Assembly: GCA_022592445.1 (NCBI GenBank)
Contig: JABYQR010000201.1
Location: 1-64,000 of the forward strand
Reading direction: 5' to 3'
Source of the DNA: Cytidiella melzeri
Taxonomy: Eukaryota > Basidiomycota > Agaricomycetes > Polyporales > Irpicaceae
DNA: 64,000 nt
The notes beneath the pieces are model-generated. The model worked only from the letters and a program-made list of their open reading frames with translations. It ran no database searches and was not told where the DNA came from. The position numbers and the translations under genes are program-made. Each line of letters starts with the position of its first letter. Position 1 is the first letter of the stretch. This document shows, one piece after another, positions 42,198 through 53,001 of the stretch.

Positions 42198-45179
42198 AAG
42201 CACGAATATGAAGTAGTTCATTGAAGTAGTTGAGTTTTTCGAGAGGTAGTGCTTTAGTAAGTGTATCAGCACGTTGATCGTTAGAAGATATATGATGAAT
42301 AGTTATATACTTCTTGAGTACACAATTGCTGATGAAATTCTTACAAATTTCAAAGTGTTTAGTTCGTTGCGAATGTTGCTTGTCAGGTGAGCTAACAATG
42401 GCAATAGTTGATGCACTGTCAGTATACATTTAGACAGGATCCATAGTAAAGTTCAGTAGTTCGTCAATGAGTGCTTTTAGATATATAGCCTCAGTTGACG
42501 CATGTGCTAAGGCATATAATTTGGCTTCGGTGACCGATAGTGTTACAAGTGAACCGCGCTTACTTGACCAAGAGATAAGCGAGTCATTGTATGTGAAGGT
42601 GTAGCCCATTATTGGTTTATTGCCGTATGTAGTCATACCGTCAGAATCAGCGTATCCGACAAGTGAAGTATTAGTAGTAGTTGCTTGGTTTCCTAGGACA
42701 AGCCAGTAATCGCACGTTCCCTTCAAGTATAGGTAACACTGTTTAGCTGCAGCAAAGTGTTCCTTAGAAGGGTCAGCTAAGTATCGTGCAAGTTGACCAG
42801 TGCAGTATGCAACGTCTGGTCGAGTACAGTCAGCGACGTATCGTAAACCACCGACTAAAGACATGTATTGTTTGATAGCGTCAGCGTCCTGACGAGGTTC
42901 TTTCGAGTCACAGGGGGATAAGTTGTGCTCGTGTATCATAGGAGTACGGCGTGTATGATCATGGTCAAAGTTGTTTCGTTTGAGTATAGTTTTAATATAA
43001 TCGCGTTGACGGAGCTTGATAACACCAGAGGCTTTGTCGTAATCGATCTCCATGCCAAGCATCCAGTGGATAGTACCACCGTTTGTTACTTCAACATGTT
43101 GTCTAAGTGCTATCTCGAATTGTTCAGCGACAACAGAAGTGATAGTACAGAGAGTAATATCGTCGACATGAACAGCGAGTATAAGTATTAGTTTGTCTCC
43201 CCTGTAAAGGTAGAAGACAGCGTTATCGTAGTCTGAACACTTGAGTCCAAGTTGGAAAAGTATATCGCATAGTACCTTGTACCAGCGACGTCCGGCTTGT
43301 TTAAGGCCGTAGATAGTTTTGCGTAGTTTAAGTACCCAGCCCTTAGGCAAGTTGGGCAGTAAGTCGCCTGGCGGCGGACAAAGATAAAGATCTTCATCAT
43401 TGTTAATTTTACCGTATAAGTAAGCGGACTTAACATCGAGTTGGTTAATCTCGAAGTGTAGTGAAGCCGCAAGTGTAAGTATGAGTCGCATAGAACTCAT
43501 GCGTGCGACTGGAGCGAACAAGTCGTTTGCATAGTAATCAATACCATCACGCTGAGAGTATCCTTGCGCAACAAGTCTTGACTTGAGTTTAGTAACTTTG
43601 CCATGTTCGTACTTGGTCTTGTAGACGAAGCGAGAACCAGTAATGTTGGCATTTGGCGGCGGGATACAGTATTCCCAAGTGCCGAGTTGTTCTAGTGTAT
43701 CAACCTCAAGTTTCATAGACTTAAACCAATCGTCTTTGAGAGGGTGATTAAGTACATCTTTGAAAGTGACAGGGTCACCGACGTCCTCAGCATAGTAAGC
43801 GTTAAACTCAGTTAAGTAGAAAGCAATGTTAGTGTCTACTTCGTCGTAGTTTAGACCACGAGCTTTACGCAATAGTTGAGGAGTTCTGTTGGAACGCCTT
43901 GGACCAGTAGGGTCAGGCTCGTCGATTTCCATTGGTTCTATGTGAGGGTTGTCCTCAAGTTCAAGTTGTTTTTCAGCAGTAAGTTTTTTGACATTTGGCT
44001 CTTTCTCCCCTTCAATTTGTATTGTAGAGTCAACAAATTGCAAGTTACGCTCAATACGCTCAACTCCAAAACGTTGTCCAAAGTAAACGTAGTGATCTTT
44101 AGAGTGTTCAGTGAAGCCTATCCAGACTCCCCTTTTACCCTTAGATGCTAGTTTATTTGTGCGATATTCGTCGTATACGATGCACGGCTGACCGAAGACT
44201 TGAAGTCCATCAAGGTTAGCATCTGTGCCATATCGCTTAAAGTAAGGAGTTTTGTAGTTAAGTATAGTACGAGGAGAACGATTGTACACATACATCGCGT
44301 ATAATGCAGCGTACCACCATAGTCGATTTGGTAAAGATGCAGTATACAGGTTTACTCGAATCAAGTTCATAATAGTTTGATGTACACGCTCAGCAACACC
44401 GTTTTGCTGAGGAGTATCATGTACAGTAAGACGTAGTATAGTTCCTTGAGTTTCAAGTAAGCAGTCATAGCTTTACTGGTAAAGACACCGTCGTTATCGG
44501 CTTGAAGTATCTTGACACGAATACCACATTGCGTCAACAGTTCAGTAGAGAAAATGACCCATTGAGTATAGGCGTCATCTTTAGTCACTAGTGGTGCCAG
44601 TACTAACCATCTAGTAGCATCGTCGACGATAGTCAACCAGTATTTATGTTTACCAGTAATTGACGCTGTGGGTAGAGGCCCAAAGATGTCAATATGAAAG
44701 TGATCTCCGAAAGCTTCAGATAACGATGAAGAACAAAGTTTAGGTACGGTATTGCGATGGATATTGTTAAGTAAACAATCCTCGCACGGAGTTTCAGTAT
44801 GGTCAGTTATATGATCAGTAATGATTGACGAAGTTTGAAGTAGTTTCTTGATCATGAAGTAACTGAGATGACCGAGTTTTTTATGTAGTTCGAGTAAAGT
44901 AATGCCAGTTCTATGCACGCTTGGTAAAGAAGTCACTCGAGTTGATGATAGCATGTATAAATTGTTTGATTTTCTAACTACAGCCACACAAGTCGAGTTT
45001 GAGTCGTATATAGTACAAAGATTGTTATAGAAAGTAAAACAATACTCAGAGTCCAATTTTCGAACACTGATTAAAGTAAAAGGTAGTGTTGAGTTGAAGT
45101 AGACGTTCCTTAGCAAGAGTTCAGTAAGCTTACCACTTTCCTGCTCTACCTCGAGTACCATGTCACCAGCGAGTTTCAA
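42196..45179 (-). pseudogene. copia pol (copy 3): integrase, RT, RNase H with two lesions
   Basis: 45179-44367 encodes the integrase: zinc finger (HKKLGHLSYF ... CEDC) and catalytic ILQADNDGVF. A one-base loss near 44455 throws it out of frame just before the third catalytic residue (NGVAEH). 44370-42430 is a long open frame with the integrase C-terminus and RT (SRLVAQGYSQRDGIDY, TIYGLKQAGRRWYK, catalytic AVHVDDI at about 43165) and most of RNase H. It ends at TAA 42430-42432, where copy 2 has AAA (Lys). 42429-42196 then encodes the last 77 residues (MYTDSASTIAIVSS, ending LHIRA). Apart from these two changes it is complete. Confidence 0.9.
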
Positions 45180-45248
45180 AACTAGTTGTTCTGAGTTGGC
45201 AACAGTCAGTACAATAGTTGGTACGGAGTGGACGTTGAAAAGTGAGTC

Positions 45249-46941
45249 TCAATACGGCGTACAGTGTATAGTCGCGCCAGTATCAAGAATATGTACCGAC
45301 TCGTCTGTTGACGAAGTCGCATACAGTGGAAGTAGAGTAGGAAAAGTAGTAGTAGTAAGTGAAGTACTCACGTGCATAGTGACGTCGGACTCAGAGAGAG
45401 CCGACACCCACGCGCTCTGGTTGCGACAAGGAGTAGTGGTTGACGGACCAGCGACAGCGGCGGCAGCAGTGGCAGCTTTGCCCTTGGCACCAGCAGCAAC
45501 GGACTTCCGGGTGATACCCTTCCTCTTCATTGCCTCCTTGGACTTCTCTGTCCAGGGCGAAGGGCAAGTAGGCGTCGTGTGGCCTGTCTCGTTGCAGTTG
45601 TAACACTTCATCTTTGAAGTGTCACGGACGGACTTCTCCTTAGAGTAAGGAGCGGCGGCCGCACGAGCAGAGGAAGTGGCTTTCGCTGGACGTTCGACAC
45701 ATTTGTTGACTGCTGGCGACGCGGCGGATGAACCACCAGCGGGCCTATCGCGAGGGACGAGGGTTGACGAACCCTTGGACCGAGAGCGGTCGAGTGGATG
45801 AGCGAGTTGCCAACTGTGGAAGTCGCGGCGGAGCTCAACGCTCAGGGAGATGGGGTTGTAATCGTACTTCTCGCCCACAGGAGTACGAGAACGTACGCCA
45901 GCCTTGTAGCTAGCGCGAGTATGCGCATAGGCGGGGGGAATGATGCCGACGAGGGCGGAGTAGAAGATGTGTTGAGGAAATTCGATACCCTTAGACAAAA
46001 TCTTCGAGTAGAGGTTGTGCGCATCATCAAGGAGTTTGTCCATTTCGTGGACAGGACGGCGGAGGGAGAATAGTTGGAAGATTTTGTTCGCGTCCGACAT
46101 AGTGGAAGTCGGTTCGAAACGTTCGGAGAGTTTCTCCATGAGTCTGTGAGGCGCGGTCTCGTTGAGATAGTTCGCCATCACGGAGTCCGCGATGTGTCCC
46201 GCGAGGACGTTGAAGACGGCCCGTTGGACCTCTTGAGGAATGGTCAGACCACCCCTGTAGCTGTAGAAATCGACGATAGTCGACATCGCAGTATCGACGC
46301 GGAATTTCCACATCGGCCAGGTATCAGGACCTGTGAGTTTGCCAACGTCTGCGAAGGCTTTGTGAACGTCGCTAAGCGACATAGTATACTCCACATCGTG
46401 CTTTGGAGGCACGGAAAGGAGAGAGGACACTGCTCGCGCAGAGTCAGTGGGGCCAGATGGCGAGGGGACGGTGCACGACGGGCTCTGGGCAGTTTTCCCC
46501 TTCGCCTTTCATGCGCCTCGTTGTTGTCCATAGGATCGTCGCTGTCATCTGACAATGGCTTAGTGGTGTGACGGCGAGCAAAGTCGTCGCGGAGAGTGTC
46601 GAATGGAGTGCGACGGCGATCAGATGGGGGTGCTGAGACTCGTTGTGATGCCGTGATGCGGGCAGTGGGTGGTCGACGGCGGCAGAGGTAGTAGGGACGT
46701 TGTGGTGGTCGGAAGGTGCAGCAGAAGGTGCAGGACCTGGGGTACCAGCACAAGAAGCGGAAGACATTGTAGGTTGTTGAGTAGGAGGAGTAGGAGCAGG
46801 AGGAGGAGTTGGAGTAGGAGTGAAGACAGGGGTACGTCTCCTGCGAGTGGTACGAGGGATAGTGCCTCGAAGAAAGACGGTTTGGTGTCGTTCGCGCGTA
46901 GAACAACGAGGTTGAGGCTGATCAGTGGGATCAGAGCTCAT
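45249..46941 (-). pseudogene. copia gag-protease (copy 3), frameshifted N-terminus
   Basis: The start is ATG 46941 (MSSDPTDQPQPRC). Relative to copy 1, single bases are missing near 46675 and near 46455, so the N-terminal low-complexity part passes through three frames. From 46430 on, the gag domain, CCHC knuckle (CYNCNETGHTTPTC) and protease active site (LDTGATIHC) are intact and end at TGA 45249-45251. Confidence 0.87.
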
Positions 46942-46995
46942 CAACTGGTGGGCAGTGAGTGCAGAGAGTAATGTGAGTGAGGTAAAGAGCTTATC

Positions 46996-47008
46996 GGGGC
47001 TCATAACC
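46996..47008 (-). other. Primer-binding site of copia copy 3
   Basis: GGGGCTCATAACC, abutting the LTR at 47009 and matching the initiator tRNA-Met anticodon arm. Confidence 0.77.
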
Positions 47009-47179
47009 TGTTAGAAGGCTATGAAAGTAGAGGAAAGTATTGAGAGAGTAAGACTGAGAGGGATCACACAGTGGGAGTTGGGGATCAAAAGTGCGTATCG
47101 TTGCATTGATCAGTTTAAGTCTTATATACGGTAACTACGGCGCTCGTACGTTGAGCGTCTAATTTAATATAGTCGAACA
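47009..47179 (-). repeat. 5' LTR of copia copy 3
   Basis: 171 bp, one mismatch to 42018-42188. Confidence 0.95.
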
Positions 47180-47184
47180 GAAAC
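47180..47184. repeat. Target-site duplication GAAAC (right)
   Basis: Second copy of the 5-bp duplication. Confidence 0.92.
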
Positions 47185-48433
47185 AGTTGTTACATATAGT
47201 ACAATATTCAAACACAACAATAATCGACTACGGTAATTGGAAGAACAAATAATTGGGTCAAACCTGGATAAGCTAGTTGTACAACACATAGCTAGGGTTT
47301 GATGTCATAGATACCACTCACATGGACTTCTATTGTTCTTTTGCTGTTGGTCTCTTTATGGCAGAGTGTTCTGACAGGTGTGGGAACTGAATACAATAAT
47401 TGGTCTCCTTTTAGATAGATTCTCTCACAGGTAGAGGTCTTGGCAGAGTCCAGACAATAGCTATTGTTCTTGTTTAGGTAGTTCTATTGTTCTTGCTTCC
47501 CCACACAGCTTCATGCCAAGCCTGGTCTGTGCACAGGCTCTGAAGTCTGTATAAGCAGCTGCATGTATGCTTCTAGCCCCCCATCTCAACCTCTTGGTCT
47601 TTACTGGGCTAGACATCTGAATAAGGTCTATAGCTGGTGAAGACATTGTGCTACACACCTGCCACCACCTCGTCGTCGTCTTCCACTTCGTGTCCCTGTT
47701 TGTCACGTTGAGCCCCATCTCTGTGTCAGTCATGTGACTTTAGTTGGGTGTTTATGCAATCAGATTGCATGATCTTGCATGAACTGTGGTCTTCAACACT
47801 ACCTCCTTGTTCTTTGTCTTGCCTCCTTCATGTTGCGCATCAACCTTACTTTACATAGAGACACACTCGCTATTTAACAATTAACCCACAGTATGTGTGC
47901 TACATAGGGGAGCTGAGCTTGTAAGCATGACGATTCCGGACCGTACGGCAAGCATGTAGGATTAGTCTTGTGGGAGGTCCAGGTGCGACATGAGTACCAA
48001 CTTAAATCATATTGTCCGCGAACAGGCAAAAAGTCCAATACGAGGGGGCGCACCTCTAACTAACTTCTAGACCACTGTGCGACCAAGCGAGTACCTACTC
48101 CAACGAACCGCCAACTCTGAAAAGGCTATCTAGTCTAGTAAGCGTGTGCGATATGACGGGGGGTGAAGGAAACGCATGTGCACAAGGAGCTATATCTATA
48201 TATACAACACGCCTTTTTGAAAAATAGGGGGGAGGGTTATGTCACATTCTGGCGTGGAACGGAGGGGAGGAGGTGCAGCGGAATTTGAGAGATTTGGAGA
48301 TTGGACTGCAAGGTTATATGAACAATTGAAAGGGCGTATGGGGGGCGTTGGAATCTTGAATCATGTACATGAGGATGGGCAGAACAGGGAAGTGTGCTGC
48401 GGAATGCGTGTCGTCTAGAAAGGGGCAGACAGT
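47185..48433. other. End of the repeat block, then intergenic DNA
   Basis: 47185 to about 47900 continues the repeat sequence interrupted by copia copy 3, including CTATTGTTC words. From about 47900 to 48433 the composition returns to that of host DNA. No gene is supported. Confidence 0.5.
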
Positions 48434-49101
48434 TCAGCGGCCTTGCAACAATTTGATCTTTGGTTTCTTCAAACTGCGACGCATAGCGAAAGCAAACTCC
48501 TATCAGAATACAAATTGACGTAAGTGTCTGTAACACACGAGTCGACAGGGCAGGAGATAAAAAAAAGGTGGGGCGTACAACAACGAGGTCGGTGAAGCTC
48601 CTGCGCCTCACGAGCAAGGCCTTGCTCGAGCGATGAGGCTCAGCGAGCTGATGACATCCCCCTTCCCTGCTGTGTTCGGAAGTCTCCGTAGATTCCCCCT
48701 CATCCTCGAGAGCCTCCTCGTCCTCCTCATCCACGACGGACTGAAATTGCGTTTAGTGGTCATCAACGGAAGAAAGTATGCGCGTCTGCGTTTACCAATG
48801 ATATACTCGGCCTGCTGTGATCAGTCCGCATGTCAATGGTTTTCTGCGTGAGAAGAAACGTGTGTGAGGGCAATGTACGAGCATATAATATTAATGATGA
48901 TGAAACCCGGAAAACACTCACCATCAAGTCGACTTTGCAATCGCGAGTTCGTCGAGGCAGACGACGTCCATACGGATGGTATCGTTCGCAGTACGTAGAA
49001 CGATAGCTGGGGAGACGGCTAGAGCACTGCAGCTGCGGAGGTGACTGAGCCTTGGCATAAGCCAAGGTCGGCAAAGCGTTTTCGGGAGTGCTTGAGGACA
49101 T
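48434..49101 (-). CDS. Uncharacterised small protein, 151 aa, four exons
   Basis: Minus-strand exons 49101-48922, 48843-48796, 48740-48579 and 48499-48434 join in frame through introns of 55-79 nt. Segments: YHPYGRRLPRRTRDCKVDLM, a short linker, a highly acidic stretch (VVDEEDEEALEDEGEST), a His/Ser region, and a basic end (FAFAMRRSLKKPKIKLLQGR). The acidic-then-basic plan and the phase-perfect splicing argue for a real nuclear or cytosolic protein. No domain is recognised. The C-terminal motif looks like the conserved end of small agaricomycete proteins seen before, by memory only. Confidence 0.65.
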
Positions 49102-50701
49102 GCCGCCGGGATGGATCCAACGGACGGTAGAGGTCTTTTGGCGACCCCAAGTGGTGATGGAGAGAGCAAAAGAGCAACGAGAACGACAGACGACGAGGGA
49201 AAGGAAAGGAGGGAGGTCGGACGGAAAAAGGTCAGAACGAGAAGAGCGGTAAGTCGGATATCAGAGCGAAAGATGAAAAGGAGCGTGGACGATCAGCAGC
49301 TTTGAGGGCTGTGGGGCCGGAAGACGGGCCAGCTAAGACTGGATTTTAGTGTCCTTCTGGTGATACAGCTACCCCGCTCAGTCTACCACCGCCAACCAGC
49401 TGTCGCCTGGCCTCGAAAGGGTTCGGAATGAACGGGGTTGGAGAGCGACAGCATGTATATAGAGGTGCCTAGACATAATAAGCATCGACCTCAGGGCCGC
49501 GAAAGTCAGCGTAGCGTGAGATTACATGGCTCTTACGTGTCATGCCATGTTTAGCCTTGTGCGCCTAGAGCTGAAAGAGACATAACAGGCATGTCAGGCG
49601 ACTCTGATGGTCAAGGATGACTCGGCGTGAGTATGGTTACAGAACTGTCGCCCATTGGGATGTTGCGGCCGTGGGATTGCGCCAAGGGTGAGGTGGCTTG
49701 AACAGCCCTGAAAGCTTGCTCGCAGCCACCATCTTCCAGGAAGCACGAACTATACCACCCTGGGAAACGACGAGCCGCGGAGAGTGGAGCCTTTCGTGTC
49801 CTTTTGGTTATTTTGACCATACGGGGGTTGCGTCGATAGAGAGGCCACGTCAGGATTGGGCGACGGCAGATTGACCTGGAAACGCGTCCAGCGCCCTTCC
49901 TCTCTCATCAGCGAGGTGCAGACTGACCTCGTTGATGGGAGAAGTTGACATATAAGACGTGGGTCCGCCACCGTCTGCCCCGGGAAAAAAGAGACATGAA
50001 GAAGCCCGTGGTTTCTCCATGAATCTCCATATCGTCGGACTCTATAAATCCGTACTTCAGACGCACAGAGTGCGTAATTCCTGTATGATGTGATATGTTA
50101 CGTAGTGAGCCTCACTTGATTATGTTGGTGCTCGTGTCAGTTAGCTGGACCGAACTGATCAAAGAAGACGGCGCAATGAGTCAGGGCCAAGACAGATTGT
50201 CTCACTGTCATGTACCCTGTCAATGAACCACTCAAGTACCGTGGGTAGGTCCCTCTCGATGCCGCTCGCGATGCAGACTAGGCCAGAAAAGGATCAAAGC
50301 ACGTCGAAACGTACCAATTGCTTTTGGATAACTCATTGTATTTCTGGTTCGCTCTCCATCGACCGCGTGCAGCAAATCAAAAGCATCTCGCTAGTGAACA
50401 CGAGCCTAAAGACTTGTTTTTGGTAGCGTCTCAGCAACGGAGACTAAATCCATTCGCAGAAGGCTTACCGCACCCACAAAGACACATACGGACACTCTCA
50501 CTGGCTGGACGGGCACTTTTGGAAGTCTGCCTACGAGTACCGGGACGTTCGCCGCCATGGGGAAATCTTGCTACTTATTCTACCCTCGCCGCAAGGCATA
50601 TCTAAACTCACGACGAGGCTAGGTTTATCTCCAGACGACGTCTTTATTCCTTCAGCCTGAGGGAGAGAAGCAAGTAGCGAACGAAGGCCAGTGAGACGTC
50701 G
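49102..50701. other. Intergenic region
   Basis: 1.6 kb without a confident gene. Several Thr/Ser-rich frames between 50400 and 50640 (for example THTDTLTGWTGTFGSLPTST) may be upstream exons of the next gene, but no consistent splice model was found. Confidence 0.4.
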
Positions 50702-51306
50702 ATGGTGGACGAAAGCAAAGGAGCGGAAGACGGTGTGGCCGGAGTGGGAACACCGCACACCGACGCTCCTGGCTCTGATCCGTCCATCTCGGCCGGCGGT
50801 ACGTTTTGTCCTCCAGCTAAGGGTGAGCACCCTCTGCGTACTCCTCTTCTGTCACACAAATCTCCTCGCTCTCCTCTCGAGGATTTTGCGACGTCTGCGA
50901 ACGGCGTTCGTAAGAGACTTACCGCTTCGTATGGATTACATGACCACAACAACCCCGCTGACTCCAGCTTAACGAAGCACCGAAACGTGCTCTGAAGTCA
51001 GGTGTCTCGATCCTTAGGACTACACCTGGCTCTGTTGAAACCTCGAGCACGTTTTCTCACAATTTCACTGCAAGGTGGCAAACACCATTTTTGCAATCAA
51101 TCCAAGTATCACTAGTAGGAAATCCACCGTGGTCCAACAACGTTGCAGCTGTGCAAGCAAACAACGCAAGGCCGCGGCTGGTGCTGCCGTTTTCCGCTTC
51201 GTCTACAAATGTCCCTCGAACTTCTATGTCCTCTCGTTGTCCGTCACCTTTGGCAACGTCTGGTGGTCCAGCATCTGCCAATGTCGAAACCATATCATTC
51301 CTGTAA
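50702..51306 (+). CDS. Candidate Ser/Pro/Thr-rich protein, 178 aa
   Basis: Two exons (50702-50909 and 50978-51306) joined by a 68-nt intron with donor GTAAGA, a CTGAC branch-like site and acceptor CGAAG. The frame continues through KRALKSGVSILRTTPGSVET to TAA 51306. The protein is low in hydrophobic residues and rich in Ser, Pro and Thr, probably disordered. No domain or signal peptide is seen. The 5' end is uncertain, because further exons may lie upstream. It ends 136 bp from the F-box gene, tail to tail. It could also be a non-coding frame kept open by composition. Confidence 0.4.
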
Positions 51307-51441
51307 TTGTGCCTAGTCAATACAGAGTACTACCTGTCCGTGTTCAATCGGTCATCAGGTGCTCTTCTGCCAGATGATTCAAAGGGTAAACTCTCACCTA
51401 GCCTCTCCTGTCCTCCGAGTCTGCTCTCTGTCGCCCTCATT

Positions 51442-52686
51442 TCAAGGGTATTCAATCTGAGTGACCTGAGGCACACGTTCTTTCACCCAGCTCATACCGC
51501 TATCGGTCACCTGAATGTACGGACCGAGGACAAGCGTGTGCAGCTTCGCCACCGGCGTTGGAGAATTAACCCTGTCGGTGAGTGCTTCGACCAGGGCCAT
51601 GAGCAATTTGTCCGGCAAGTGGCATGCTGCGAGGCCCAACGTCGTTAATCGAGGGCAGAGTACACGGGGATCTTGTGACAATGCTTTAACAAGTGCATCG
51701 ACGCACGCGATGCCCGCTAGTTGCAAGCAATCCAGCGTAATCGCCTTGCGCATGAGGTTTGCAAGCGATTCAATAACTTCCAATGAAAAGAGTTCCGTGG
51801 TGAACTTATCGCACGAGAGTTTGATGGTCGCTAGACGAGGGACAACTCCGATGTCTATGAGGGCATTGATTATGGGGCTTAATTCCAAGGCAACGCAACG
51901 GAGCTCAAAAGAACGAAGGCTTGGTAAGGAAAGACGGTGCAGTAACGTAGCTGGTGTTGGATTGCCGTGTCCACTGAGACTAAGCTTCGTTAAATCGTGC
52001 AGCTCAATGCACGAGGGGAGCATACGAGGTGTGGGTGGAGGAAGAGATACTGTCGACTCGGAGTGATAGCACCTTAAGGAACAGGATTCTAGCTTCGGGT
52101 TGCGATGTAAAAGCCACAAGATATCAGGGCCTTTTACGAAAGGCCTAGATGTCAAATGACGTAACTCCGTGCAATGGTCCTCGAGTTGATCCCAGTCTAA
52201 TTCGCTTCGTATGCAGGACAGGGAGCGTAAACGCAGCTCGGAGGTGCCTGTAAACCAGGGGCCGCGACTAAATCGCATATCGAGATTGTCCAGGTTGGAG
52301 ATGACCCGCGGTGTCAGCTGCGGGAGGACAGAGCACAGATTCTGATTTGTCATGCAAGAGACCGACAGGGAGCGGAGATGATCCAGCGCAGCGTCGTTGA
52401 AGACGGCTAAGGCTACCTTAATATCTTCACCGTCTCCCTGGATGTGCAAGCCTCGTAATAGACCTTGATTACGAGATCGCCACAACTTCGCTTTCTCCAC
52501 GGGTTTGTTTCCGCCCAGAAGTGTGAGCGTAGACCACAAGATCGGCGTAGACACGACGGCCTGACGCCAGCCTTGGCACACTTGTGCGAGGATGACAACG
52601 AACCCGTGGTTCCCACAGACCACAAGCTCGAAGATAGCTAGAATGATCTCAAGTGGGAGAGCCTGAAAAAGCAGCTTCTGAGACAT
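51442..52686 (-). CDS. F-box protein with leucine-rich repeats, 414 aa
   Basis: A single long minus-strand frame from ATG 52686 (MSQKLLFQALPLEIILAIFELV) to TGA 51442. Residues ~5-50 form an F-box (LPLEIILAIFELV ... VCQGWRQAVVSTPILWSTLTL), the usual Skp1-binding module. The rest shows irregular leucine-rich repeats (LRSLSVSCM, LTKLSLSGHG, LPSLRSFELRC, LTTLGLAACHLPDKL, LHTLVLGPYIQVTDSG), which in this family recognise substrates of SCF ubiquitin ligases. Such F-box/LRR genes are abundant and fast-evolving in agaricomycetes, so no orthology or target is proposed. The frame is open further upstream without another ATG. Confidence 0.88.
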   Translation of the reverse strand: MSQKLLFQALPLEIILAIFELVVCGNHGFVVILAQVCQGWRQAVVSTPILWSTLTLLGGNKPVEKAKLWRSRNQGLLRGLHIQGDGEDIKVALAVFNDAALDHLRSLSVSCMTNQNLCSVLPQLTPRVISNLDNLDMRFSRGPWFTGTSELRLRSLSCIRSELDWDQLEDHCTELRHLTSRPFVKGPDILWLLHRNPKLESCSLRCYHSESTVSLPPPTPRMLPSCIELHDLTKLSLSGHGNPTPATLLHRLSLPSLRSFELRCVALELSPIINALIDIGVVPRLATIKLSCDKFTTELFSLEVIESLANLMRKAITLDCLQLAGIACVDALVKALSQDPRVLCPRLTTLGLAACHLPDKLLMALVEALTDRVNSPTPVAKLHTLVLGPYIQVTDSGMSWVKERVPQVTQIEYP

Positions 52687-53001
52687 AAGCCTATAGACAT
52701 ATGTCAAAACAAGTCGAACACGACAACTTGAGAGTAGCAAACCTTCTGCTTATATGTGCGAGTGGACTTTTCGGGTGGTACTAGTGACCACCACTCACAA
52801 ACTAACGAGGGTGGAAAGATGGTCGTATTGACTGTTGAGAGAGGTCAAGACAAGAGTTCTCGTCGCGGTCGTCGTCGTTGAACGTTGAATGTGGAACTCG
52901 ACAACTCGAGACTACCATTATTACTACAAATGCAAACACAGTATATACGTAAAGAGACGCTGACCCGCTATACGTTCATCGCTCCTTGACCTCGAACCAC
53001 C
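52687..53001. other. Intergenic region between F-box gene and LINE insertion
   Basis: Holds the F-box promoter side and the presumed 5' untranslated part of the LINE element. No target-site duplication matching the sequence after the poly(A) was found by eye. Confidence 0.4.

Larger units (their letters stand above)
42018..47179 (-). mobile_element. Ty1/copia element, copy 3 (full length, young insertion)
   Basis: 5162 bp, bounded by two 171-bp LTRs that differ at a single position (42148 A, 47139 G) and by a perfect 5-bp duplication GAAAC. Minus-strand order: 5' LTR, half-tRNA-iMet primer site (46996-47008), gag-protease, integrase, RT, RNase H, polypurine tract (42189-42197), 3' LTR. Structure is complete, but gag has frameshifts, integrase has one, RNase H has a nonsense codon, and the protease carries the TGA shared by the family. 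It is therefore recent yet, as written, not autonomous. Confidence 0.96.
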
